Source: Lichenostomus cassidix (taxonomy: Eukaryota > Chordata > Aves > Passeriformes > Meliphagidae). Taken from it: DNA of 64,000 nucleotides. Of the stretch, positions 27,678-39,400 are shown in pieces. How positions within the stretch are numbered: position 1 is the first letter of the stretch; the number at the start of each line of letters is the position of its first letter. The notes under the pieces are model-generated. The model saw only the letters and a list, made by a program, of their open reading frames with translations, had not been told where the DNA came from and ran no database searches. The position numbers were made by a program, and so were the translations under genes. The stretch lies in assembly GCA_008360975.2 (NCBI GenBank), contig CM039184.1, positions 38,799,797 through 38,863,796 on the forward strand, given 5' to 3'.

Positions 27678-28850
27678 TCTAGAATCATAGGATAAAGATG
27701 GAAGTTTTTTCGTAAATTAAATTTAAATTAAAATTAATTAAAATTAAGTTTAATTTTGTTTAAGTTAAAAGAAATGTAACTGATTGTAGGTTAAATAGTA
27801 AAAGATGGAAAAAAACTTTTAAATCATCATATCAAACTGTCAGCCTAGCACCACCATCATGTTCATCATTAAACCATGTCCTAAGGAGTCATAGCCACAG
27901 GTTTTTTTAACACTTCTGGGGATGGTGTCTTCACTACTTCCCTGAGCAGTCTGTTCCAATGTTTTACAACCCTTGCCATGAAAACATTTTTTCCTAATAC
28001 CTGATATAAATGACCCTGACATAATTTGAGGCCATTTCCTCTTGGCCTGTTAACTTGGGAGAAGAGACTGACACTCACCTTACTACAAGCTGCCTTTAGG
28101 TAGTTGTAGAGAGCATGAAGGTCTCCCACGAACCTCACTTTCTCTGCCTAAGCAACCCCAGCTGCATCAGCTGCTCCTCATAAAACTTGTGCTCCAAACC
28201 CTTCACCAGCTTCGTTGCCCTTCCCTGCATGTGTTTGAGTCGCTCAATGTCTTTCCTGTAGTGAAGAAAGCTGGACACAGTTGCATAAGTTGCATAGCAG
28301 GTCACTGACAATTCCCTTTGACAGTATGGGGGCTTTGCTCTGCTCCCTGTTTCTGTCTTCCAGCTCTGAGGGCTGGATACCCTGATGACAACTGGTCTTA
28401 TTATTAACAAATGAAACAAGGAAGGAATTAAGTACCTCAGGCTTTTCCTCACCATTTGCAGCTCTGTTTATCCAAGAAAAGATGGAGGTTCTCCTTAGCT
28501 CTCCTTTTCTTGTTGATGTGATTGTGAAATCATTGGTTGTCTTTTACAGCAGTGGCCTCATTAAGTTCTAGATGAGCTTTGGTCCTTCTAATTTTCTCCC
28601 TGCATGGCCTCACAACACCTTGTAGTCCTTCTGGGCTGCTGACACCTTTTTCCAGAGGCGATAAACTCTCATTTTCTCCCTGAGTTCCATTCAAAGCTCT
28701 CTGTTCATCCAGGTCTATCTTCTTCCCCACCAGCTCACCTTTCAACACATGGGGATGGCCTGCTCCTGTGTTTTTAAGATTTCCTTCCTTAAAGCACATC
28801 CAACCTTCCTGGACTCCTTTCCCCTTGATATCATCGTCTGTTTTTCTGCT
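27678..28850 (-). mobile_element. CR1 LINE, - strand, internally deleted and with an AT-rich insertion near its 3' end
   Basis: On the minus strand the right part (about 28850-28340) encodes the CR1 segment between endonuclease and reverse transcriptase, with landmarks GKGVQEGW, CREKIRRTKAHLELN and ATAVKDN. The left part (about 28270-27820) encodes the CR1 C-terminus, with landmarks KLVKGLEHK, LHALYNYLKAAC and PRGNGLKLCQGH. Nearly all of the reverse transcriptase between them is missing, so the copy has an internal deletion of roughly 1.5 kb relative to an intact element. The 3' tail (27678-27703 and 27801 onward) is itself split by about 97 bp of AT-rich DNA. Stops and frameshifts are frequent. 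It is an old, inactive copy. Confidence 0.85.
27704..27800. repeat. AT-rich insertion flanked by a 10-bp direct repeat
   Basis: The stretch consists almost entirely of AAATT/AATTT-type words. It is bordered by AAAGATGGAA at 27694-27703 and again at 27801-27810, inside a CR1 3' tail. It could be a small inserted element with a target duplication, or a local expansion; the sequence does not decide. Confidence 0.55.
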
Positions 28851-31800
28851 TAAAAAAGCCATCTTGTCCCACAATGGAAGCAATCATCCCAGTCTTGATA
28901 CAAGTAAAAGGAGGCTTTTGTTAGGGTTTGTGGGCACATTTGGAATTGGGACAACCTGTCTTTTCTCCCATCCCCTTAGAATTCATGCATACTTGCAGCT
29001 GTGGGTTGTTTCGATTGAGGAGTTGTGATCCGTGACCACAACCATCACAGTCTGCCTTGCCTTCTGGTTAGAGGCATCTGGCATTCTCAGACAAGTCCTT
29101 GCTGCTGTCAAAGTTATGCCAGTATTGAACGAAAGTTGTTCCAGTGTTGGTATCCCCATAGATTTGGCTGACTCAGGGCTAGTGACTCTAAGAAGGGTCT
29201 CTTGGTTTCCTTGTCATTGTCTAACCCCAAATAAATTCCAAATGGATTGGGAATAAACCAGACCTGATAGGCAATATCTAATCCAAAAATCAGGAAACTG
29301 TTTTACATTAGATTTGGGACAAAAATAGCAGCAGGAAATAATGAAATGTATTTTGCTTCAAATGCTTTTGCTTTATTTTTTGTTTCATATATCAAATTCT
29401 TTATAAAATAAGTAAATGTACAACTTCTCTGAACACAATAGAAACAGAGAAGGGGATTCATCTCTTACATCCCCATCCCAAAGCTGGAAGAAGGCCTTCA
29501 TCCTTTTGTAGATCGAAGGAAATGAAACAAACATATGTATCTCTGCAGTCTGATTGCATCATTCTCCCTTTGGAAATTCAAAACTAGTTCATGCCATTTG
29601 ACTTGAAGGTCTCCGATATCCCACAGAGGTACCAGTACCAGGTGCTGCTAATCAGATTCATAATAGCATCAAGAATTTTTATCAGATGCCTCACTGTCCT
29701 TATAAAACTGATAAAGCCCTAAAGTTTGCTTTTATATTGATGGCCAGTTGAGAGAAGACCAATTTTGATTGACCTAATAGTGCATGAGTTTGTCTCAATC
29801 AGTTGATTTACCTGTGTTCCTAAAGTTCATAATCTCTAAAGAAATTTAGCAACAAGCCTATGTCTTTCCTGTTGTTTTCATGTTTGGAGTGAAAAGAGAA
29901 TTCTCTGAATTACATAGCACTAGCTCAGAGAGATTACATCATTGAATTATTTAGTGTATTAGTAGATACTGTAAGTTTTGTCAATGGAATTGTCTACCAA
30001 CAGTTTTTGTCTGCTTAAAAAATATTCCTACATTCACAATCTGTGAAATAGCTGCATTTATCCATCTGTTCATTTTCATTAAACATTGTGTATTGAACTT
30101 GTTTCTAGTTTGTCGTCAAAGCTGAGAGAGGAATAGTATATTTGAGGGATACAGCTAATACTCCCTATCTTTGACAGTAAACTACAGTGGGACTCACATC
30201 AGTACAAACACAAAGAAAAGGTAGTTGTCACTTATGTGGTTTTGTGAGATGTAATCAATATAGATCCCACAGTCCTTGCCTTTGAAGACTTCAAATTCCA
30301 GCTGTTTTGAATTAGGAGGAAATGGCTAGAAGGTCGTGTTGGAGCTTCGCCTTCTGATCTCCCAGTGGAGCATGAAGAGGCACAGGGCATTTACATAACA
30401 TTGGGAGATGTTAATGATGTTCTAAGCTCCTGTGTTTCTAGAGTTACAAATGAATGTCACTTTCTTTTTTTCTCCAGAAGAATTAATAAAAGGGATAAGA
30501 AGACAGCAAAGTTCAGAGTGATGATTTCGATCTCCCGACTTGAAAGCAAGAAATGTACTGGGTTTAAATAATGAAATATTTAGCTGTTTGCAGTCTTTCA
30601 TTGCTGACAGTGAAATGAACTAATATAACAAATAGTAGAGTTTGACCCTAGGGATTTTATTGAAATATATTAAAACAGATACAATTGTCAGGTGATTAAT
30701 ACATAAATAAGGATTTCAGCTAAGGTAGGGTCAAAATAATAATGGCTAATTCTAGTGTTGTGCCAGAGATGATGGTGGTCAGAATTATGGTTTAACAAGA
30801 GTTGAGAGGTGAAAAAAGAAAGATGTTTTTAGGGTCAAGGAACATTCTACATTATCAGGGTTTGACAGGCAATTTAAGGTCTGGGAAAGAAGAGTAATAG
30901 TAGAGTCAGAGACTTGGAACAAAGAGAATATGTCATCTGTAGTGGGGATTTCAGTCTTTGAAGTATTCAGTAACAGGCCTTTAGTTGCATTCTGGTTTTT
31001 TGTTCTGTTCAGGGTAAGGGGGAAGCTTTAAGGCAAAGACCTGGCAGACAACATCTTAATTCTGCAGTTTTTTCTGCCTGGCTAAGTAAACTTCCATTAA
31101 TGCCTGTTCATCTTAAGTAAGGGTTGCCATGGTCAATACAGAGAGGTTGAAAGATCAGAGATGAAACTGAAAGGGATGAAGAATTTTTTTGCTATTTGTA
31201 TAGAGGGAATGAATAAATTAGTAATATTGACGGTAGCAGTGATCTGCTTCAGAGAGAGAGAAGGAACAGAAGCAAAAAAGTACAGTGAATTATCTTCCTT
31301 ATATTTTTCACTAATAGTTAAAATATGTGATTACAGATTTTTTTCCCAGTGTATTTTTATTCCCTAGTAGCACTGAAAGACTATTTTAGCTGCTTTGCAG
31401 ATAACCATTGTCATGGAATGAGCCAACCCATGCTATACCAAACACAAAGTAGAGTAATTACAATAAAATTAGTTTTAGTGGCAATGTAGAGACATTGGAA
31501 GAGAAGAAAATAATCCACAGACAGCATGAAATTGCATATGTTATGAGTATCACACTATAGCATTAAGGTGGATTTTTTTCCATATTTTTGCTCTAAAAGT
31601 TTAGACAAAGGGTTCATTCTTTAATCCCTGGTGATTAAGGTTCCTTAAGTTTCCCCTAACACCATGGAAGGTTGACTCTGTCTCATAATTAACATAGCTA
31701 AACTTTTTAACATGGTATCACCTTTCAAATGAGCAGGGTTGTGGGGAATTAATTCAGAAACCTAGCTGCACATTACCATTATCAGAGCAACATGCCCCAG

Positions 31801-31879
31801 TGTCTCTGGCTCTGCTTGTGGTCTTGGCCTCATTTTGTAGACTAGCATGGAGAATGGGCATGTAACAGAAGGTTGTGCA

Positions 31880-31926
31880 GGGTGTTGTTGACAGCATGAA
31901 GTGCTCATGCTAGCCCTGCAACACCC
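31880..31926. repeat. Nested inverted repeats, possible stem-loop
   Basis: Outer arms are GGGTGTTG (31880-31887) and CAACACCC (31919-31926). Inner arms are AGCATGA (31893-31899) and TCATGCT (31905-31911) around a 5-nt loop. At 47 nt it is shorter than a usual microRNA precursor, so I do not call a ncRNA. Confidence 0.6.
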
Positions 31927-32384
31927 ACAGCACCTGCCTTCCTCTCCTCCTGTATTTTTTCTTTTCGTGGCTAACCAGGATGGATCCCTCTGCTGGGAAA
32001 ATAATTTATTTTAGTAGGTCATTTAGGAGTTCACTTAAATGATTTGTCTCTTCAGAAGGATCAAAAATGAAAGAAAAAAAGAGAAAAAAGAACATAATTA
32101 CTGCCTATCCTTTTGAACATTGATTTGAGACCGGTAAAAGACTCAAAATGAGACTGGTGAGCTTTCTGTCAAATGTGTTCACTGAAGGACTGTATCATTA
32201 AAGGACAGTGGCAGCAATTGCTTAGTGCCATTGCTGAACTATTAGTCTGTGAATGCTTGTTGGTGTAATTTAATTTTTTTTAATGTATGAGTTGCTATTC
32301 CACAATGAAGCATGGAAAGTCATTATTTGTGCGATTTGTCATTGTGGTTAAAAGCATCAAATAACCTGTGTCCTCTACCACCAG

Positions 32385-32507
32385 CAATGCATCTGTTTGG
32401 CCTCAACTGGCAGTTGCAGCAAACTGAAAATGATACATTTGAGAATGGAAAAGTGAATTCTGATACTGTGCCAACACATCCTGTAACAGTTCCTGCTGGA
32501 GATAATG
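32385..32507 (+). CDS. TENM3: Teneurin-3 exon: outer end of the transmembrane helix and start of the linker
   Basis: This 123-nt exon supplies the last two bases of an Ala codon, 40 codons, and the first base of a Gly codon. It begins [20 protein letters not shown], which completes the membrane segment and enters the extracellular side. NDT is an N-glycosylation sequon. The second half ([18 protein letters not shown]) is a flexible Ser/Thr/Pro-rich linker. From memory it differs from mammalian TENM3 mainly in this second half, while the membrane-proximal half is the same, as expected for a less constrained linker. The acceptor is CCAG and the donor a consensus GTAAGT. In-frame translation past the donor meets a stop within two codons, which supports the exon end. 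Confidence 0.95.
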
Positions 32508-35500
32508 GTAAGTGAAATGGGCACCATATTTTTTCCTTCTTTTGGAACACTTCCTTCATGTCTTACATCATCAAACTGTAACAGTTTTCCTCCAAAACTC
32601 AACATTTAACACAAGTACAGAGCATTTGTAAGTAATAGTAATTTTAAATAGATAAACAGGAGCACACAGTTTCTCCTACCAGCATGTGAAGGGGCCTGTG
32701 AATCCCAGGCAATAATGCTGATCTTACTAGGAAAGCTGATCTTACTAGCTGTCAACCAAATTTCTCACAGGAATTTACGTGTGATATTTGATGAGGCTGG
32801 GAAAGCTCTCACCATATCCAGAGAAGCAGAACCTCTGCTTACTCTAAAATATTTGATAATGCAATGGTTGTTGTGGATTCCCCCAAGACAGCAGGATGGT
32901 GCTGAGGCTGGCTAGGACCATCCTGCCTTAGGGGGCTCATGTTGAAGAAATGGCCACAACAAAGCCAGGGGCCCAAGGTGTCAGGACATGCTGTTGCGTA
33001 AGGGGGACCTGATACTAAGATTCAATCTTAGTCTCAGTAGTTTTTGGACAAAAGATTATGTGTGTGTGTCCCATGATAATCTCTTTTTCTGAAGTTTTTG
33101 CTCCAGAAGAGGCACTTCAGGAATATCTTGCATATTTTTGAAGCTTCTCTCTTAGTTATGCTTAGATGGCAACTCATGATCAATGAGCTTTGTGTGGCAT
33201 GATGACCTCACGATGGAATACCTTGGATTTTTCTCTACAGAGGCTGTTGTTTTTCTTCTCTTGTTTTTTTTTTTTTTCTTTTTTAAATTCTCTCTGAGAT
33301 TTAATAGGTCAGGTATAATATGTTCATTTGTTTTCTCAAAGTCTCTAGCACATAATGTTGAGTCTGAATCATCCAACCAATATATAAAGTAAGAAAAAAA
33401 ACTTCCTAATTTTGTTGTAAGAGCTTTTAAAATACAAACCACATAAAGGGATTATTTTTTATCGACCTTTTTCCATGTTGCCCTTTAAGATTCTCAAAAC
33501 ATTTAAGAGCTAGTGCTCTTTTGGCTAACAGAGGCTTCAAAATCAATAGGTTTTGAATGGAAAACTTGATTTAAATAGTTGATGAATGCAGTGTTTGCTT
33601 CATTACACAAAAATCCATTTTCCCATTCACAGGGTACATCTGACCTCCTTACCACTGAGAAGGAGGAAGCCTCTGCCAGCAATTGACATCTTGAAATTTT
33701 TTCAAGTTTTCACAGCTCCAAGTTATAGAAAAGTTATAGCTCAATTCACTCATTTTGTCATTTTTGTAAGCCTATGAAACTTCTCCAGGAGGACATTTTC
33801 TTCTTTTATTTCCTTTACCCTACTGCCTTTTTCTTGTACTTAGATAGTCATTATCCCTTCCTGTGTTCTTCTTACTTGTTTTGAATGAATAGCAAAAAGC
33901 TACTCTATGGTTAATAAATATTGATGCTGCAGTGACAGCTCATCATCCCATTGCCTTCTGCATTCAATAGCCAATATACTTTCTTGTTTAAAAAATATAT
34001 TGATGTTTTTTAAATATTTTATAAATGCTTACTGGTTTTTTTTCCTTGATAATTTTTAAATTTTTTTAACTAACTAAAGCCTGTTGTACACTGCCTCAAA
34101 AGTAAAAGGAAATAACAAGGATATCAAATCCATTTTTCCTTCCTTATGTCCCTAAATGCTGTTCAGGAGAACAGGTTTAATTCCATCTAGTGTTAAAATG
34201 CTGTCCTCTGTAGAATATGGTAAGTGGTCATTTATCAGCAAACATCAATACTAAAAACCAGACAGACCAGAGAATGTACATTTTAAACCACAAAAGAAGG
34301 ACCATTTAGGAGGAAGGGAAAGTGTGATGACTACATGTGAAATGTAAGGATGGGGGCCCTGTGCTATTATACTAGTTACTGAAAACTGTAAGGAAGGATC
34401 AGTGAAGCCCTGATTTGTTTACATTGACAGCTGAACAACTTTCAGTACCACCCCTCTCTAGTCCCCTGGTAATATCCTGATACTCTGATTTGGGTTTGAG
34501 AAATTTCAACCACCCTCACAGTAAATGTGAATGAACATGACATTTTATGTTTTGATTTAAAGCTTGGTGCAAGCACTGTTACTGCTTAGAAAGTGGAAAG
34601 GAAATGATGACACTATGAAGATCTTTCTTATGGTCATTGAGATACAGCAGGGAACAAAGAATAATTAACACAATCTTAGGGTGGCAAACAGCTACTGACA
34701 GTTTTGAGAGGGGTGTTGGGGTGCCAAAGGGGCATGTGGCTACAAAGTAAAACCATCCTTTTTTTGGTGAAGAAGATGGGACTCCATAAGAGTATTATCT
34801 ACTAAGTGTTGAACCCCAGAAATAGGCATTCCTGGCAAGTTGGTTAATGTATTTGATAAATACCACTTACTCAAGCTGTCTAGTTCATTTTTTTGGTAGT
34901 ACAAGGTAGTAATTTGTCATTTGAAATGTAGAAAGAGGGGAAGCTGCAGATCAATACAGCAAACAAGTGTTTATTGTTTAGTGATTACCAGTCATCAGTG
35001 TGTGAATTTATACAACACAATATGCTTAAATTTGAAGGAAAAGGTAAGAAACAAATGCTTAAATAAGATGAAATAGTGAATACAGATCCATCTTCTAGAA
35101 TAACACATGAATATTTTGAAAGGTTAAGTCCAAATTTAGAAAAGCATTAGACTCATCTTGAAAAGTGTTTAAAAAATGGTTTCTTCAAGATCCAATATTT
35201 CACTGTCTCTTCTCAGCAGAGCTCTGATCAATGTGATAGTCCTGTGAGACATTTTCAGTGACTGCAATGCTGTTGTGACACAGCTCTGATGATGATACAA
35301 GTCCCTACTCAAGGCCTCTCAGCAGTGCTTCTGTACCTGTTTAATTCAACAGCAGTCTCGGTTCATCTTGGATGCACAAAAAGTGGCGAGGATCAATCTG
35401 TGACCTCACCTGGCATTTCAGATTTTAATCTATTTTTTTACAGTCTAAATGTTTGCAAAAAGGTTGTGTCAGTTGGTTCTGTCAAATGATGAATAATACA

Positions 35501-36223
35501 GAGTTTGAACATAAAAGAAAAGGCAGAATTGTCAGTTCGTCGGAACACTTGTATGCAAACAAGTGAGTGTCACATGAACATGCTTACCACATTCAGATGG
35601 ATTTAGTTCAATCTTTATAATAGACTAGCTGATGGAAAAAAGTATAAATTGGTAAAAATACAACAAATGCCAAGACTATAATGACAGTTCCATTTTTCTT
35701 TATATTGCTCAGTTCAAGCCTCACCTTGAGGTGCCAGCTGCTTGCTTACACAAAACCAAAAATGGGTAACCAGAGCTGCAGACATTGTTAGTATTGTATA
35801 AATGTTCTGATATTCTTGTAGAAAAATTTGTATATTAGTTCTTTCCACTACTTGTGTTTACGTGTCTTATTCTTCAAATCTGTATGCTGCATTTTAGTTT
35901 TTCTTTTTTTTAATGGGAGACTTAATTCTGGGAAACCCCTGTAAAAATGGTAGTGAAAAAAAATAATATTTTAATGTAGATCTGAAACCATTTCCATAAT
36001 GCTCCTCCTTAGGGATGCTACAGCACTTTTAGTTTGTAGGTATTTGTGGTATCTTTGCCTTTTTATTTCCAAATCATTGAATTCCTGGGATCTTCTATTC
36101 AAAAATATTGTCAGGTAACATTTTTCTGAGGTGATTCTAAATATTTGAAGATATATATGAATGATGATTGAGAGCCAGAATGGAACACTAATTTTTGGTC
36201 TCCTCATTATTCTAACCCATAAG
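32508..36223 (+). other. TENM3: TENM3 intron, 3.7 kb
   Basis: The intron runs from GTAAGT to ATAAG. It holds a 14-bp duplication (GCTGATCTTACTAG at 32717-32730 and 32735-32748) and a T14 run at 33264-33277. Otherwise I see unique AT-rich sequence with no exon, RNA gene or recognisable transposon. Confidence 0.85.
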
Positions 36224-36438
36224 GAAAACTAGGAGGATTTGCACAAGAGAACAACACTATAGATTCTGGAGAACTTGATATAGGGCGAAGAGCGATACAA
36301 GAAGTGCCCCCTGGGATTTTTTGGAGATCACAACTCTTCATTGATCAGCCACAGTTTCTAAAATTCAATATATCCCTTCAGAAAGATGCACTGATTGGAG
36401 TATATGGTCGGAAAGGCTTACCACCTTCACACACTCAG
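36224..36438 (+). CDS. TENM3: Teneurin-3 exon: membrane-proximal extracellular linker
   Basis: This exon has no internal ATG, so it is easily missed by simple gene finding. It starts with two bases that complete a Gly codon and has 71 codons: [20 protein letters not shown], then [20 protein letters not shown], then [20 protein letters not shown], and ends [11 protein letters not shown] on a whole codon (phase 0). The [20 protein letters not shown] and [14 protein letters not shown] blocks are conserved teneurin family landmarks between the membrane and the EGF repeats. Sequons NNT and NIS are likely glycosylation sites. The acceptor is ATAAG, preceded by a possible branch point TCTAACC at 36211-36217, and the donor is GTGAGA. 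This is the only exon here that ends in phase 0. Confidence 0.96.
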
Positions 36439-39400
36439 GTGAGACCTGTTTTCATTAAAAGCAGAACATGTTATTGAAAACCATGATCTTGTATCTTTAG
36501 TATCTTTTTCCTCTCTCAGGACTACATTCTTCTCAGTTTTGCTTTTTGTTTTTCAATTTTTAGGTTTAGTATTTATACTTCGTTGATCTCATGTAATGAC
36601 CAGAATGTTTGTAATACTCTAAGTGTTGGGATCTAACATGGGGGTAGAGGCTGTTCTTATTTATGAGCTGTTCTAATGCCTAATCAATGATGATGCTTCA
36701 GATATGGAGTTGTTTCATGCAGAATTTATAGGTACTTTTTTTCTTCTCTGGTATATGGACATACCTTTAAAAACCTAAGCAAACTAATACAGGATCTTAT
36801 GTCCACACATAAGGTGTGGCTGATAGTTCCTGCAAACAGCACATTAGCCAAATTTCCTAACAAGAAGACAAGCAAATTGTACAGTATTTACAGCTTGGTG
36901 TCTCACTAAATAAATACATAAAACAAAAAATATATAATATGTGTCTACAAAGACATGGTGAACTGGGATTGTACAAGTGATGGTCTTTACTTGGCATCTA
37001 GTGTCTTGAAACTTTGTCCTTAAGTGTCCCAGAGGATCTATTTTGTTCCACCCCTGAGAAGGTTTCTAATGACACATTTTATTGCCACTTATTATGGTCA
37101 CAATTCCTAGTAACAAAAAACCCACTTTTCATCCATAGTTAAAAAGCAGTTAAAGTACAAAAGAATGAACAGTCTTCTAGATTAGCGGGAGAAAGGGAGA
37201 AATCAGTGCCTGAGATGGTATTTTAGCATCAATTGTTTTCTTACTTTATTTTAAAGATTGAAGACCTTCCAAGCTTAGATTTCTTTCAGCACAATATTTG
37301 TCCAAGTGCTGGCTCTGATCCATTTTTCCACCTGAATAGGTATTTTAGCCCATTTTCTTCTACCCCATTTGGAGAAACATCTTACTGATTTTAATTTTGA
37401 GTGTATGGATTTGTCCTGGACACAAATCTAAGTATAGGAACCTAATGGTATAATCGTATCAAAGCTCTACTGATTATGTCTGATACACAGTTGTAACAGC
37501 AAATCCATAACTGCAAAAATAATATATTTTAATTCAGATACTTTTTTTTTAATTTTGATTTTGGTGCTACTGCACTATTTAAATTTTTGGTTTGGGTTGG
37601 GTTTTTTTATTCAGGTATAACTTTTTAAATATGTACAATATAGAAATATATCTAATTATTACAACTTTTTAACCGTCACAAACCACAGAGGAAGGGTCAG
37701 CAAAGCAGCTAAAGTCATGGCATGTTACATTAACTTTATTTTCTAGTTTAGTTTCCATTAAAGTACAAACACTTTACTGAATGCAGAAAGTGCACTCATG
37801 TTTACTTAAAAATTTGATCTTCATAATAATGATTAAATGGGTTTTCTTCAGACCTTCACGTATGAACACCCACCCTCAGGCTGACAACAAGCACAAGAAA
37901 TTCTAGCATAATGAAAATTGATTCAGAAAGTTATCAGCCATTGGAAATAGAGTTTTGGAATACAAATGCCATCTCAATGATAACAATAATAACAGGAGTT
38001 AGGGGAATACATGTGTGGCAAGAATGAATAAAACTGAAGAAGCTGATCTGGACTATGCATTTATATGAGAAGTTATGCAAGTAAGTACATCTATTAAAAA
38101 AGTGATCTTTACTTAATTATTTTTCTTGTCAAAAGGTTGAAATGAGAGTGCCCTTTATCCAAAAACACAGACTACTAAATCTATTTCCTATCATCTGTGT
38201 TACACAGACTCAAAGTTCTTACTAATGTTCAAGTATGATACAACAGAAAAAATCATATGTGAGTCCTGCTACTGTATCTTCTGTAGCTTCTGTGACATTT
38301 TGGATATGCTGCTCCCAGGATATAGGTCAAGCTCTCTTGTCCTATTTTTGCCTGGTACATAATTAGAGTATTTTTTACAAACCATTGACTGACACTTGAT
38401 ACATTAGAAAATTAGGCATGCTTACTTATTAGTGCCCTAGTGAACTTATAAGGCTTCTAAACCTTCCAAAGGGTACAGGTTTATCAGAATGTTTATATGG
38501 TCTTGAACCCAGTGATGTACAGTTTAAGTTCCTGAGATAAAGCATGTGTGTAATCTCCTAAAAATGCAGTTTCAGTAAGCAGTTGGGGTTTTATTTGTGA
38601 CCATGCTCCTTCATGTGTGGGGAAAAAATGGAGTAAAATACTTCTCAGCAGTTTAGGCCTTTCTCCAACAAAGTCCTAATACAGGACTTCAATGAAGACA
38701 CGACTTGTCCTCGTAAAATACATATTTAACTGAAGTAGCTTATGTAAACAAAATAAGACATCTTGGCAAAAAGACATCTAATGAAATAGAGCACTGAGGG
38801 GATTACAAGCATAAGTCCATTTATTGCTTTCTTATTTCCCCTAACTCTTGTGTCTTGTAGTGACAAAAGTTCCTTCCTAACTGTCAGGTGGGCATAGGTA
38901 ATACGGACAGACTAATGGATGCTTCACTGCATCCTTCCATTAGACAAGGCAGCTTACTCATGTGGCTCCAAGTGTCACAGGAACATAGGAGGCAAACACA
39001 TGAATATCCATGCTGAAGATCAAAGGCCCATCTAGCATTCTGTCTGATGGTGCCCATGAGCAGATACACAGAGATTTGATAAAGCAGCATGATAGTACTG
39101 TAGTAGTTGTTCCCACAACATGCTTTTGGCCTCCAGAGTTTTAAGGCTGAAGGACTTTGCTGAGTCAAAGATGCTGTCTTTGTATTTTAAAGCCTTTGAT
39201 AGATTTTTTTTTTCCTGTGAATTTGCATAGTCACCTTTGAACTTGTGGAAGCTTTTAGAATCTGTGACATTTGCGGCAAGGCTTAACTACATATCTCACA
39301 CTGTACTCCTCAATGTGTTTTGAGACACAAACTCAAGCTGCTACTCAAGTAGCTTTTGTTTGACACACTGTTGATAGTGTTCTGGAAGAGGCAGGACAGA

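Larger units (their letters stand above)
12146..32384 (+). other. TENM3: TENM3 intron, 20.2 kb, splitting the transmembrane helix
   Basis: This phase-1 intron runs from a strong GTGAGT donor to a CCACCAG acceptor. It contains two CR1 copies (14.3-14.8 and 27.8-28.85 kb), a duplicated 51-bp segment (13667 and 15008), a tandem 20-bp duplication at 16.63 kb, an 11-bp-arm hairpin at 17.97 kb, and an AT-rich block with homeodomain and octamer-like motifs at 25.06-25.19 kb. I found no exon with teneurin sequence inside it. Open frames at 25.7-26.2 kb, 27.06-27.66 kb and 18.8-19.1 kb are unrecognised and compatible with chance. The rest looks like unique AT-rich intron; segments near 10.5, 17.9 and 23.4 kb have the look of conserved non-coding DNA but this is unproven. 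Confidence 0.85.
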
